34,830 nucleotides of DNA from a virus: the IMG/VR virus record IMGVR_UViG_3300005663_000135, positions 1-34,830 of that record. One strand, written 5' to 3'. The translations under genes were made by a program, and so were the position numbers. The stretch's first letter is position 1. Each line of letters starts with the position of its first letter. The notes beneath the pieces were generated by a model, which saw only the letters and a list, made by a program, of their open reading frames with translations, did no database searches and had not been told where the DNA came from. This document shows, piece after piece, positions 7,796 to 17,269 of this stretch.

Positions 7796-7890
7796 CTTCT
7801 GAACAGGCTGATCAGGCTGCTCTTGATGATGTAAAGGCTATGCCTGACGAGTCTTTTAGTCAGGGTGTAGCTTGGGGAAAGCCACGTTAG
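7373..7890 (+). CDS. Tail assembly chaperone, -1 frameshift product (gpGT-like)
   Basis: Translation to Leu110 (TTA 7700-7702) followed by a -1 slip continues at ACG 7702-7704 for 62 more residues to TAG 7888-7890, giving about 172 residues. The -1 frame is closed by a TGA (7694-7696) overlapping the first base of the heptamer and is then fully open, so the shift must occur here. The extension has a tyrosine-rich GYYRSYIRVA and an acidic helix ending AWGKPR. In lambda-like phages the GT product recruits tube subunits to the tape measure. The tape measure ATG is 10 nt after this stop. Confidence 0.75.
7696..7702 (+). promoter_or_regulatory. -1 ribosomal frameshift site T TTT TTA
   Basis: TTTTTTA in the phase X XXY YYZ relative to ATG 7373: zero-frame codons are TTT (7697-7699) and TTA (7700-7702). 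The -1 frame opens only at this point because of TGA 7694-7696. I do not see a strong downstream stimulatory stem; CGAGA/TCTCG pairing just 3' is weak. Confidence 0.8.
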
Positions 7891-7899
7891 AATACCATT

Positions 7900-10530
7900 A
7901 TGGTTCAAGATAGCGGAGCTGATAGTCTTCAGTTAAATATCGTCATAGAGACGATAGCTAAACTGCAAGCCATAGAACAGACATCTGCAAAGCTGCAGGC
8001 GTTATCACAAGTAACTGGCAGGGCACGAAATGTTCTAGGTCAGTATACAAAAGAAACGATAGCGTCTGCTGAGGCAACAAGGCAAACTCAGGGAGCACTC
8101 AGCGAAATCCTTTCTAAAGGATTTAGTCCCAGGTTTATTGGCAGTGTTCAGGGTGTTAATTCTGCCTTACTGACCGCCGGTAAGACATTTCAAACTTACA
8201 CTAAGCAGGCTCAGGCCGGTAATGCTATTTCTGAAGAGACAGCGAATAAGTTCTCGCAGCTGTCTCAGCGGATGGTAGCTATTGGTGTTACAGGACAGGC
8301 TACAATAGCGACATTTGATGTACTGTCTAATCAATTAGCGAAAATACAGCCTCGGACTGAAGCCGGAAAAGCTGGCGTTAGAGCCCTCGGTAACGAGTTA
8401 GGTATTCTTAGGCTGCAGTTCATTGAGGCTGGTAATGCTGCTGAACAGCGTTTTAATAAGCCGCTATCTCAGTCTCAGAAGGCGGGTCAAGGACTACTTC
8501 TTAGTTTCTCTATATCACAATTAGCAGCAGGTAGACTGTCTCAGGCCATGTTCGGTCTGGGTTTTGCTATTCTGTTCACTGGTACGAAGTTTCTTAATCT
8601 TACTACTGTCTCTGTAGCTCTTGGTGCAGCTCTTACTTCTCTTGTTCTTGATAAAATAATAGCATCTTTTCAGAAAGGTGCTAGTGTTATTGAGCGAGTA
8701 TCAGAACAAGTAACAAGGTTTACTAATGCAATAGCTGAAGCTAAAGGCGAAACTGCTTTATATGCTGAAGAGGTCGTAAGATTAGTTCAGGGAGGTGACA
8801 GTCTCGTTATAGGACTTCAGCCTCAAATTGATAAATTTAGAGAGATAGAACAACTTCTAAAAGATCTTACAGTGGCGAGTCAGCGTTTTCAGAGAGAAGG
8901 GGTAACTCAAAGAACAATAGAAGAAACCCTACAACAAGGAATCTCTCCAAGACTTGCTTTAGTTCCTGAAGCTATTGAGAATACTGCAAGTAGACTCTCG
9001 GAAGCTCGTACTAATCTAGATGCTATCCTTAGTGCAATCAATGATGTTGCTAAAGAAAAGATAGATGAGTTCCAGCAACAGTTTAGAGATCAAGAAGAGT
9101 TGGAACTTGCATTAGCTCCTCTTGAAGAAACTAAAAAGCAGCTAGATGAACAGTTTGATCTTGTATCAGCTAATGCGAAGAGCTTAAATGACTTCTTGAG
9201 TGATATAGTCAGAACTGATCTTGATAATCAAATTACGGCTAGACGTGAAGCACTCCAGGCTGAGCTAGACGCTATTCGTGATGGGCAGCGTGCTCAAACG
9301 CAGGTTCTTCGGGATGCTCTTGGAGAGCAAACCAGGGGTATTCAAGATGCTTTTGATGAAAGAATAAGTCTTATACGGGATCGCTTAGACGATCAGCTAG
9401 ACGCTATTCGTGATAATGCTGCAGCAGAAATAGATGCTAACAAGGAAAAGATAGACATACTAGAAGCTCAAGATCGTAAACTTACTTCTATTCTCAGCGA
9501 TCTTGAGAGTGAACGTGCATCTATACGAGCAGCTATCCTTGGCGCTGAAGCAGAACTCGCTGAGCTTGAAGCTGCTGCAGCTCAACAGGGTGTCTCGGCC
9601 ACTGAAGAGAAAACTATTATTAGAGCGCGTCTCGCAGGATTAGAAGAACAAGAGCGGGCTATTAATAAGACTATGAGTGCTCAAGAAAAGGAGCGAGAAG
9701 GACTTCAGGGTCTGATAAAGTCTCTTGAAGATGTTATTAATGCTATAAAGGATGTTAGAGATAAAGCTATAGATGCAGCCAAGGATGAAACTAAAGAGCG
9801 AGAAAAACAGGCTCGCAGGGCCGCTGATACAGAAATAAGACAAGCTCAGAGAGTAACAGAAAATAAGATAGTTGCTATAAATGATGCCGTGAGAGCGTCA
9901 TCGCGTGCAGCTACAAAGCGTGCTAATGACGATATTAAGGAAGCTAGGCGTTCTGCAGATGCACAGATAGAGGAAATAAACCGAGTTAGAGATACACAAA
10001 TTGATGCTGCACGAGACGCTCGTGAAGCTGAGCTAGACATCTTAGATGTCCTTGAAGAACAACAGCGCGAAAGAATTAACACAGCTCAATTTCTTAGAGA
10101 TTCTATAATTCCACTGCTTCAAACTATGGCGCAGATTGTTATTCCATTTACTGGTGGATCGTTAGATCAACTTCTTGCACAAAGAAAGGCATTCCAGAGA
10201 GCCTTTATACTTTCGATCTTTCCAAATGCTGATAGTGAATTCCTTAGTTCACTCGGATTAGGATTCCAGTTTGGTGGAGTAGTGCCAGGGCCAAGAGGTA
10301 AACCTCAGTTGGCTGTAGTTCACGGCGAAGAGGAAGTTCTAACTCCTGGACAACGGCGACAGAGAGCTCTGCCATCTCCAGATTCTTCAAGGTCTATTAT
10401 ATTCCAGATAGAGAATTTCTATGTTAATAAGCCGTCTGATATAGCTAAACTAGAACGTGCGCTTAGTAAACAAACAGGAAATCAGGTAAGGCTTACATCA
10501 CGATCTCGTAGATTCATCATAGGCAGGTAG
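7900..10530 (+). CDS. Tail tape measure protein
   Basis: 876 residues, one of the longest proteins of the window, located after the chaperone. Residues about 215-255 are hydrophobic (AMFGLGFAILF onward) and probably membrane-active. Residues about 390-725 are almost uninterrupted charged coiled coil, with a 22-residue periodicity around 450-520. The C terminus (about 790-810) has FGGVVPGPRGKPQLAVVHG, a hallmark of siphovirus tape measures. At about 1.5 angstrom per residue the tail would be near 130 nm. There is no good RBS before the ATG, so coupling to the frameshifted chaperone stop at 7890 is likely. Confidence 0.9.
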   Translation: MVQDSGADSLQLNIVIETIAKLQAIEQTSAKLQALSQVTGRARNVLGQYTKETIASAEATRQTQGALSEILSKGFSPRFIGSVQGVNSALLTAGKTFQTYTKQAQAGNAISEETANKFSQLSQRMVAIGVTGQATIATFDVLSNQLAKIQPRTEAGKAGVRALGNELGILRLQFIEAGNAAEQRFNKPLSQSQKAGQGLLLSFSISQLAAGRLSQAMFGLGFAILFTGTKFLNLTTVSVALGAALTSLVLDKIIASFQKGASVIERVSEQVTRFTNAIAEAKGETALYAEEVVRLVQGGDSLVIGLQPQIDKFREIEQLLKDLTVASQRFQREGVTQRTIEETLQQGISPRLALVPEAIENTASRLSEARTNLDAILSAINDVAKEKIDEFQQQFRDQEELELALAPLEETKKQLDEQFDLVSANAKSLNDFLSDIVRTDLDNQITARREALQAELDAIRDGQRAQTQVLRDALGEQTRGIQDAFDERISLIRDRLDDQLDAIRDNAAAEIDANKEKIDILEAQDRKLTSILSDLESERASIRAAILGAEAELAELEAAAAQQGVSATEEKTIIRARLAGLEEQERAINKTMSAQEKEREGLQGLIKSLEDVINAIKDVRDKAIDAAKDETKEREKQARRAADTEIRQAQRVTENKIVAINDAVRASSRAATKRANDDIKEARRSADAQIEEINRVRDTQIDAARDAREAELDILDVLEEQQRERINTAQFLRDSIIPLLQTMAQIVIPFTGGSLDQLLAQRKAFQRAFILSIFPNADSEFLSSLGLGFQFGGVVPGPRGKPQLAVVHGEEEVLTPGQRRQRALPSPDSSRSIIFQIENFYVNKPSDIAKLERALSKQTGNQVRLTSRSRRFIIGR

Positions 10531-10533
10531 GTA

Positions 10534-13281
10534 ATGGCAGACATACTTCAGTTTACAGACGGTGTTACAACGATAGACTTCATAAGTGGCTCTTCGGATT
10601 ATGTACTCTTAGACAAAGGATTAGATATCGCTTTGCCTGAAGTCAATCGTGTCGTTAGTGAGCTATCACCGCTTGTTGAAGGCCAGCGTCTCTCTGAGCG
10701 TCAATATGGTCTTAGAGAGATTACTATTATATTTAAGATAACTGCAGTTGATCATGATGCTCTAGTGTCTGATCTTAGAGCTATTCAGAAGTTGATTGAT
10801 AAAGCTAAGGAGCAATCTAAAGCAGGATTCGGTAACAAGGTTGAGCTTCAATATAAGTTTGAAAACGCTACTGATACCGTTACGTTCGATGTTATGGATG
10901 GCGAATTTAAACCTGGACAGTTTGCATCTGTAGTTGTTAAACGAGAACCATCATTGTTGATGGACTGCGAGCTTACTCTTCTGTGTGAACCATTTGCTCG
11001 CGGCACTCCTGTCATTATGCGTAACTTCTTAGTTAATCCTAGCTTTGATTGGAACCCAGGAGAAGCTGGCAGAGATTTCGGTCTTGAAATAGATCTTAAT
11101 GGTTCTACTCAGAGACTGCATAGAACATCTCCTACAGGATTATTTCCTACTGCTGCAGAAGGTATTATGTCAGCAGGAATTTGGGTTAATCCAGATGTTA
11201 CTCCTACATTATTTGATACTATGATGGTGTGTGGCGATACTACTGAGTCATGGCAGTTAAGATTCGAAGATAATAATTCTGTGGCGCTTAGACAAATTAA
11301 TTCTGTGGGTAGTATTACTACTTTAACCAGTGATGATGACGTGGTTCCTAATGACACATGGAGTTTCGTCTGGTTTTCTGTATTTATGTATCGTGGAGCA
11401 CAATGGATTGTGCTTGGAGTTAATGATTCAGTTGTTGCTGGTAGTAAAAGAACATCAGATTTCACTTTCAAAACTGCAGTAGGGGATTTTGTTGTTGGTG
11501 CCAGTGACGCAGCAGGTGGTAATGACTTTGATGGTAAAGTGGGCGGTATTTTTGTCATAGCAGGCGGAAGACCCATTCTTCCTTATCAAATAATCTATAT
11601 GTATCATTATGGTCTTCAGGGCCTCATAGATGATACTGGAATTATGGATGTAAAATATTGGGGGCTAGAGGCTGCTGACTTTGGTGCTGTTTGGATACAA
11701 GAATCTGGCGCTGGAGACATTTTAGATGTCAGTGGGAATAGTCGTGATTTAACAGTAATAGGATCTCCTACTCGTTCTCCTTTCGTATTTAAGCCTAGTG
11801 GTTGGACTCAGGGCTCTTCATTTGCCAGTTCATCAGATAGTGGTCTTGAGTCAGAGAGTACGCCTAAATACGGCCTTTTTTCGTGTCGTTTTAAGGAAAC
11901 TGGTGGTGGCGATGCTAACATGTATATCGAACAGGACTTAACTATATCTCCTTCTGTTGACGGGATGACTATACTCTTTTGGGCGCGTCAGAATCTCGCT
12001 AGCGGAGCAATAGAAATAGAACGTGAAGTTAACGGTGGTGGAGCTACAACGAAAGAACTTGCAGGACTAACCACAGACTGGCAGCTTTATAAGTGGACTA
12101 CCAGCATTGTTACTATTACAGCGTTTAGACTGAGACTCAAGTGGACTCAGGGTGGATTTGGAAACGTAGATATGGATGGTATACAGGTGCTTCCTGGTTT
12201 ACCGTTTGGATCGCAAGATCCAGGAGGTGATATTCCTGTAGAATTAATAACACGCCCGTTTATAGGATCGCATCAGATTGTAGTTAAACCCAATAGTACA
12301 AAAGTTAACTTTGTCGCCCTTCAGGACTTTCCAGGAGACGTTCCTGCTACATGTAGGGTCAGCTTTAAAAATACAAGTTCAGGTAAGCAGCTCGCTCCTA
12401 TTAGACTTGGAGCAAGATTTGGGGTAGAACCCTGGAAACAACAAATGATCTGGAATGCGTCATCCTTTATTATTGATCCTGATGATGGAGCTTATCCGGC
12501 TGCTGATGAGCAGATTAGAAGTGATGCAGCAGTCACTCTCAAGCGACGGTTTCATGCTGTATTGTCTAGCCTTTTTCCGTTCCCCTCGGATCAGTACGGA
12601 AGCCATCGGTTGTATATTGGAGCTGAAAGCAATCTTGATCTTATCTCAATGTGTCAGTTGCGATTTGGTGGTATAACCGGCTCAACTGTTCCATTGATAA
12701 GTGCTCCCCAAAAAGGAACAGTTACACAAAGTGATGTTTTTCATTTAGTTGACGGAGGTATACTTACATGGCCTCCAGAAACAGCCTTACAAAGATTCCG
12801 TGATGGTGATGTAACTTCTGCATCTAGACTTTCGGGAGACGCTGAATTAACCCCTGGACTAGAAATAGTTAACATAGCAGATGCTGCGATAAGTAATCTA
12901 CTGTATAATATCCTGATTGCATTACCTATTGATCATGGAAGTGCAATACTTCAACCGTCAAACAGTCTTCCAGCATTTGGTCTACAAGAGAACGAGATTT
13001 TAACTATAGATACTATGGATGAAGAAGCTATATCATCCATCTATTTTAGTAGAGAGGTTGTCACACCCGATAGTGCATTTACTAAGACATTGACTGAATT
13101 AGCATCGCCAGACGTTGCGGCAATGGGTCTAGGCTTTAGGATTCAGCCAGAGTCACCTGGAATGATTGCAGCTGTTTTTTCCGAATGGGGTGCAGCCAAC
13201 GACGATCCCTTTGGCAAGTTTGTTGAAACTCACACAGCAGAACTATGGTTAGAATATACTCCAAGATTCTTATATGTCTAA
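10534..13281 (+). CDS. Distal tail protein with LamG- and CBM-like inserts
   Basis: 915 residues. Residues 1-165 look like a Dit/phage tail N-terminal domain (ring at the tail tip). Residues about 210-345 resemble a LamG/concanavalin-like domain, with strands around SWQLRFEDNN, TWSFVWFSVF and FDGKVGGIFVIAGG. Residues about 420-550 resemble a CBM4/9-like beta sandwich (WTQGSS, MYIEQDL, WQLYKWT, FGNVDMDGIQVLPG). Such carbohydrate-binding inserts in Dit proteins help bind the cell surface. RBS AGGTAGGT. The last 8 bases overlap the next gene. Confidence 0.7.
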   Translation: MADILQFTDGVTTIDFISGSSDYVLLDKGLDIALPEVNRVVSELSPLVEGQRLSERQYGLREITIIFKITAVDHDALVSDLRAIQKLIDKAKEQSKAGFGNKVELQYKFENATDTVTFDVMDGEFKPGQFASVVVKREPSLLMDCELTLLCEPFARGTPVIMRNFLVNPSFDWNPGEAGRDFGLEIDLNGSTQRLHRTSPTGLFPTAAEGIMSAGIWVNPDVTPTLFDTMMVCGDTTESWQLRFEDNNSVALRQINSVGSITTLTSDDDVVPNDTWSFVWFSVFMYRGAQWIVLGVNDSVVAGSKRTSDFTFKTAVGDFVVGASDAAGGNDFDGKVGGIFVIAGGRPILPYQIIYMYHYGLQGLIDDTGIMDVKYWGLEAADFGAVWIQESGAGDILDVSGNSRDLTVIGSPTRSPFVFKPSGWTQGSSFASSSDSGLESESTPKYGLFSCRFKETGGGDANMYIEQDLTISPSVDGMTILFWARQNLASGAIEIEREVNGGGATTKELAGLTTDWQLYKWTTSIVTITAFRLRLKWTQGGFGNVDMDGIQVLPGLPFGSQDPGGDIPVELITRPFIGSHQIVVKPNSTKVNFVALQDFPGDVPATCRVSFKNTSSGKQLAPIRLGARFGVEPWKQQMIWNASSFIIDPDDGAYPAADEQIRSDAAVTLKRRFHAVLSSLFPFPSDQYGSHRLYIGAESNLDLISMCQLRFGGITGSTVPLISAPQKGTVTQSDVFHLVDGGILTWPPETALQRFRDGDVTSASRLSGDAELTPGLEIVNIADAAISNLLYNILIALPIDHGSAILQPSNSLPAFGLQENEILTIDTMDEEAISSIYFSREVVTPDSAFTKTLTELASPDVAAMGLGFRIQPESPGMIAAVFSEWGAANDDPFGKFVETHTAELWLEYTPRFLYV

Positions 13282-15589
13282 CATCAATGTTTGTTTAACC
13301 GCCAGAGCTGACAGAAGTGACAAGATCACTAAAGTCTTAGAAGATCTCACTAATAGAATTTCTAAGCTTCGTTTCTCGTCAAGTCTTCCTGGTGGATATA
13401 TGGCATTAACCATGTCTCTAGTTCTTTCCCGTAGTAAGTCTTTAGAATGGTATGAAAGATTTTCATTCTTTGGTATAGAAGTCTTTGAGGCTGATTTACC
13501 TGTTTGGGAAGGTCGAATAGTAGTAGTTAGGCTTACTGACGAAGGTGTAGATGTAGACTGTGAAGGATATTGGAGTAACTTAGCTGATCAGAAGCTTTAC
13601 TCATGGTGGGCTGATAACAATATGGAGACGTGGCTTATTCCTGCTAAAGGTGCTGGAGCTATTTCTAATGAGATTTCTCTATCTGGAGCTGGTAACATTC
13701 AGAAGTTCATTATGTTTAAAGGTAAAGCGCTGTTTAGTATGGGAACTCGCTTTGGTGCTGCATATATTCCTGGTGATAAGGCTGTAGTATATTATCGACT
13801 TCCTAGAGTATCAAATTTGTCAGACGATAGATTGTTTCAACCTATGACTATACACTCTATTCAGTTTACATGGGATGTTGTAACTCCTGATGGACAATTG
13901 CAACCTAAAGTATGGACTGCTGATTATGCTAAGGGAACATGGACAGAACGCTTTGCAGTTCCAACATTTTTAACTAACCAGGGAACTTTCACAGAGAATC
14001 TTGTAGCAGATGGAGTATCTGCTGAAGCAGTAGCTATTGGTGTCGATACTCTATCTATTGGTTTTACTGAGGCTCATGCAGATGATTTTGTCAGATATGT
14101 CTTTAGCAATATAACAATATGGTCAGAGCGTGATGCTACAACAACGAGGAAAACTAAACAGAGAAAGATATTAACTGATCTGATACAAGGGAATAGCGAT
14201 ATCAATGTTGATACTCATGCTAAACAAATCAGTGATAGTCTTACTTTTATAGAAGACTCTGAATTAGAAATACTTCCTGCTGTTTTTGACGGTGAGACAT
14301 TACAAGATATTATTGCTAGACTAACCGGCTTCGGTATAGCAGAATTATATAATCTTGTAGAAAATCCTGGGTGTGAAAAAGCTGGTAGTATAGCAGGATT
14401 TGCTGCGAAGAGCTCAGAGACTGTAGTACAGGATAATACGAAGTCTACTCGTGGAGATAATTCTGTTAAAATTACTACTATTGCCGCAGCTCAATCAGGT
14501 GTTAGAATAGAAAAAGTTGTGCCTGCACGACTTACTGGTATTATTGCTGATAGAGCTTTTACTTTTGCTTTTGATTTTGAGGCAGATGCTGGATCGAAGA
14601 CAATGGAAGCAATAATAAACTGGTATACTTCTGCTGATGCGATTATCTCCTCGGATGCATTTCCTTTTAATAGTTCAGATGCTCTCAATAAATTCACTCG
14701 GTTCTCTTTTGAGGCAATTTCGCCAGTTAATGCAGCTAAAGCTTATTTACAAGTTATACAAGACCTTGATCAGGGAATATGGGATTTTTGGCTGGACAGA
14801 GTACAGCTTACACCAACTCCTCTCTTTGGTAAAGTCGTTTATTTAGATGGTTCTAGCCCTGGAGCTATGTGGTCAGGCATTGCAGAAGAAACTGCGACGC
14901 TTAGATTACATCCAGCTATTGCAGGCATGTTTAGCCGAAGAACATTACATATCAAAAAACGAGATGAGCAGAATGTTAGGTGGCGAATCTCGAAGCAGAA
15001 TATAGGCGGTATTGAGTTAGAACGTTCAATCCAAAACTATTATACTAGAGTGTGGACTAGATTCCGTAATCAGTTTGATGGACTTGTCACCTTCTCGGAT
15101 GTCAAAGAAAACATTGCAGAGCAAGAGATTATTTTTAGTGAAAGAGATACTATTATTGATGCAGGTAGTGTATTGTCTGAGACAGCAGATAAGATCAGAA
15201 ATGCATTCGCAGAAGATTCTCGACTACCTACACAAATGTCTGAAGTAACACTTACGGGGCCAATAGCTAATGCAGTAGGTGTTAATGAACCATTGTGGCG
15301 TGTAAGAGCTGGCGACGTAATCTTCTTCCATGACTTAATACCTCTACCACAAATACGTCCTGATTTAATAAGATCGTTAGATACACTTAGAATCTTTGTA
15401 GCTAAAGAAGTGGAATACGATGCTTTCAATAATCAGCTAAGACTTACTCTGGACTTCCCGCCATCTAAATTAGATACTCTGTTAGCTTCCTTGCTTACAG
15501 GCCCTGCGATATCTTCTGGTGCTGATATTTCAGGAAGTGGAACACCCATTACTGGTAGTGGAGCATTTAGAGGAACATTAGGTCTTTAA
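13274..15589 (+). CDS. Tail hub / tail-tip protein with CBM-like insert
   Basis: 771 residues, starting inside the end of the distal tail gene. The N-terminal region (GGYMALTMSLVLSRSKSLEW, then WEGRIVVVRL) resembles the gp27-like hub or Tal N-terminal domain that closes the tube. Residues about 358-516 are a second CBM4/9-like module, starting LVENPGCEKAG and closing at WDFWLDRVQLTP. The C terminus is Gly/Ser-rich and low in complexity. No peptidase catalytic motif is evident. It likely carries receptor binding together with the preceding protein; no separate tail fibre gene is seen. Confidence 0.7.
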   Translation: MSNINVCLTARADRSDKITKVLEDLTNRISKLRFSSSLPGGYMALTMSLVLSRSKSLEWYERFSFFGIEVFEADLPVWEGRIVVVRLTDEGVDVDCEGYWSNLADQKLYSWWADNNMETWLIPAKGAGAISNEISLSGAGNIQKFIMFKGKALFSMGTRFGAAYIPGDKAVVYYRLPRVSNLSDDRLFQPMTIHSIQFTWDVVTPDGQLQPKVWTADYAKGTWTERFAVPTFLTNQGTFTENLVADGVSAEAVAIGVDTLSIGFTEAHADDFVRYVFSNITIWSERDATTTRKTKQRKILTDLIQGNSDINVDTHAKQISDSLTFIEDSELEILPAVFDGETLQDIIARLTGFGIAELYNLVENPGCEKAGSIAGFAAKSSETVVQDNTKSTRGDNSVKITTIAAAQSGVRIEKVVPARLTGIIADRAFTFAFDFEADAGSKTMEAIINWYTSADAIISSDAFPFNSSDALNKFTRFSFEAISPVNAAKAYLQVIQDLDQGIWDFWLDRVQLTPTPLFGKVVYLDGSSPGAMWSGIAEETATLRLHPAIAGMFSRRTLHIKKRDEQNVRWRISKQNIGGIELERSIQNYYTRVWTRFRNQFDGLVTFSDVKENIAEQEIIFSERDTIIDAGSVLSETADKIRNAFAEDSRLPTQMSEVTLTGPIANAVGVNEPLWRVRAGDVIFFHDLIPLPQIRPDLIRSLDTLRIFVAKEVEYDAFNNQLRLTLDFPPSKLDTLLASLLTGPAISSGADISGSGTPITGSGAFRGTLGL

Positions 15590-15597
15590 ACAGCTAG

Positions 15598-15900
15598 CTA
15601 ACGGCCTTCTATAGCACGTTCTATATCCGATTTAGCGATCAGGCCAGAGCGAGGAATCGTGATACCTTGATCTTCGCAATCTGCGAAGAACTCTTCAACA
15701 AGTGCATATACGGCTTTTGTGTATCCTCTGATGCCTTGCGCTTTAGCCTTTAATGACCATGAGTTTTTATAATGAGGTAGTGCTTTACGAAACCAAGTTT
15801 CTATATCTGCTAACATATCAAGAGCAGCTTGGTCAGGATTATAACTAGCTCTCATCATGTTAATGACGAATCGCTGGTTGCCTCTCTCAATTTCATTCAT
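15598..15900 (-). CDS. Unknown helical protein, only minus-strand gene
   Basis: The reading frame is open from 15966, but ATG 15900 follows AGAGGGAACAGT and gives 100 residues (MNEIERGNQR...). Predicted mostly helical, with aromatic helices (WFRKALPHYKNSW, GYTKAVYALVEEFF) and no obvious DNA-binding or catalytic motif. It is convergent with the tail hub gene (8 bases between stops) and divergent from the ATPase gene, with opposed overlapping promoters between them. Being the only gene against the direction of all others, it may be a regulator or host-interaction protein made at a different time. Function unknown. Confidence 0.65.
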   Translation of the reverse strand: MNEIERGNQRFVINMMRASYNPDQAALDMLADIETWFRKALPHYKNSWSLKAKAQGIRGYTKAVYALVEEFFADCEDQGITIPRSGLIAKSDIERAIEGR

Positions 15901-15937
15901 ACTGTTCCCTCTGCTCCCTGTTTTGTGTCTAAAACAC

Positions 15938-15966
15938 TTGACAATCTCATAGATATATGTTATCAT
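15938..15966 (+). promoter_or_regulatory. sigma70-type promoter for the ATPase operon
   Basis: TTGACA (15938-15943), 17-nt spacer, TATCAT (15961-15966) with an extended TGT before the -10. The spacer end AGATATATGT is shared with the promoters at 27429 and 31216. The start is expected near 15973, about 60 nt before the TTG start of the ATPase gene. It overlaps the minus-strand promoter. Confidence 0.7.
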
Positions 15967-15985
15967 ATTTCTGCTTAGTTGTAAA
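15957..15985 (-). promoter_or_regulatory. Probable promoter for the minus-strand gene
   Basis: On the minus strand TTTACA (15985-15980), 17-nt spacer, TAACAT (15962-15957) preceded by TGA (extended -10). The expected start is near 15950, giving a ~50-nt leader to ATG 15900. The -10 region overlaps the -10 of the plus-strand promoter, so only one could be occupied at a time. Confidence 0.5.
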
Positions 15986-16031
15986 CACCCCCTCTTTGTA
16001 AGCTGTCAAGAGCTAGGAGCTTCCATCCACA

Positions 16032-17024
16032 TTGAAATTTGAACCTCTTACTTCTAGTCAGTTTATGAAACTGACATTTCCTGATAATGATATAATTTCA
16101 TCGGGTATTCTAACAAGGCAGAGTCGTCTCTGTGTAGGTGGACATCCAGGAATAGGAAAATCGGTTATAGTAACACAAATAGGACAAGAGCTGTCAATGG
16201 GTGTTAAAATACTAGGCAAGTTCGACTGTAAAGTCCCTCAGCGTGTTCTGTATATTCAGGAGGAAATAGGCCCACGCAGCTACCAGATAAGACTTGAGAA
16301 AATTATATCCTTCTATAAAAAGTCCGACACGTTTTGGCATCTGAGTTCAACAAGTTTTACTTTTGAAGATAAGGTATTAATCGTTAAACTTAAATCATTT
16401 ATCTTGCAGAATAAGATAGATATTGTTATCTTCGATCCATTGTATAAGATTCATGCTAGACGAGAAAATGATCCTTCTGATATGGCTCAACTGTTTCAAA
16501 CAATGGACAGACTCATTAATGAGTGCGGCGTTGCTGTGATTATAGTCCACCATCTTCGTAAACCTTTTATGACATATAGAGGCGATATCATATCTATGGG
16601 TTCAATGGACTTCAGAGGCGCAATTATAGCATCTTGGGCTGATACGCTAGCTCTTCTTGAAGAAACTGATATCAAAGACAGACTGAAGTTATCATGGGTT
16701 AAAACTCGTAATGCGCCAGAAGAGCTGCGCCCTCTCTATCTTCATTTTGACCGAAACTATCTCAGGATGAGTCCCATTGGCGATGGTAGTCAGCCAGTTA
16801 ATCTTCATGAAGAGATCGTAAACATTCTTCAAGCAAAAGGTGGTGTTTCTGAAAGTAATATTATTAGTCAGTTAAAAGTCATGCATGGGAAGAGGGCTGA
16901 TTCTAAAAGTGTTAGAACGGAGATAAACAACCTTAGTAAGAGTGGCTCTATCGCAATATCTGGTGGGCTGATTACTATTGTTGTATCTACTGTTTATAAC
17001 CCTTGGGATTTAGACGGAGCATAG
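16032..17024 (+). CDS. RecA-fold ATPase, RepA/AAA_25-like helicase
   Basis: 330 residues from a TTG start; TAGGAG lies 12 nt upstream and the next ATG (16065) has no RBS. Walker A GHPGIGKS at residues 37-44, Walker B IVIFD at 131-135, and VIIVHHLRKP at about 169-178, the sensor-like strand of RepA/DnaB-type hexameric ATPases. Residues about 255-320 look like a winged helix (ESNIISQLKVMHGK). This fits the RSF1010 RepA/AAA_25 group of phage replicative helicases or loaders. First gene behind the 15938 promoter, so probably early. No polymerase or primase is in view. Confidence 0.75.
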   Translation: MKFEPLTSSQFMKLTFPDNDIISSGILTRQSRLCVGGHPGIGKSVIVTQIGQELSMGVKILGKFDCKVPQRVLYIQEEIGPRSYQIRLEKIISFYKKSDTFWHLSSTSFTFEDKVLIVKLKSFILQNKIDIVIFDPLYKIHARRENDPSDMAQLFQTMDRLINECGVAVIIVHHLRKPFMTYRGDIISMGSMDFRGAIIASWADTLALLEETDIKDRLKLSWVKTRNAPEELRPLYLHFDRNYLRMSPIGDGSQPVNLHEEIVNILQAKGGVSESNIISQLKVMHGKRADSKSVRTEINNLSKSGSIAISGGLITIVVSTVYNPWDLDGA

Positions 17025-17036
17025 AAGGAGAAGATT

Positions 17037-17264
17037 ATGTCACTTAAGTCTAATGAGGCAATTCCTTTGGCGAGAAAGCTACAGGATTTAGCAAGTGAAA
17101 TTATGCAAGCAGCAAGTTACTTGAGAGCTGGTTCAAGTGTAGTAACATCTCCTACTGAACAACTGCCTCGTAATGCTGCTCTTCAGGCTGGAATACACAT
17201 CAGAGGTATTGGAAAAGAAGCAACCGAATTAGAGAAGTTGTTTGTCAAGGAGGCAAATGACTAA
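17037..17264 (+). CDS. Small helical protein
   Basis: 75 residues, mostly helical (EAIPLARKLQDLASEIMQAA), with a Ser/Thr-rich break. Strong RBS AAGGAGAAGATT, also used before 29380. It ends in GAGGCAAATGAC, which provides an RBS (AAGGAGG) and an ATG (17257) for an 11-codon mini-ORF. Function unknown; co-transcribed with the ATPase. Confidence 0.6.
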   Translation: MSLKSNEAIPLARKLQDLASEIMQAASYLRAGSSVVTSPTEQLPRNAALQAGIHIRGIGKEATELEKLFVKEAND

Positions 17265-17269
17265 ATCAG

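Noticed and set aside
15590-15600. Bidirectional terminator between the convergent genes
   Set aside because: Only 8 bp between stops; AGCTAGCT is a small palindrome without a U-tract or stem.
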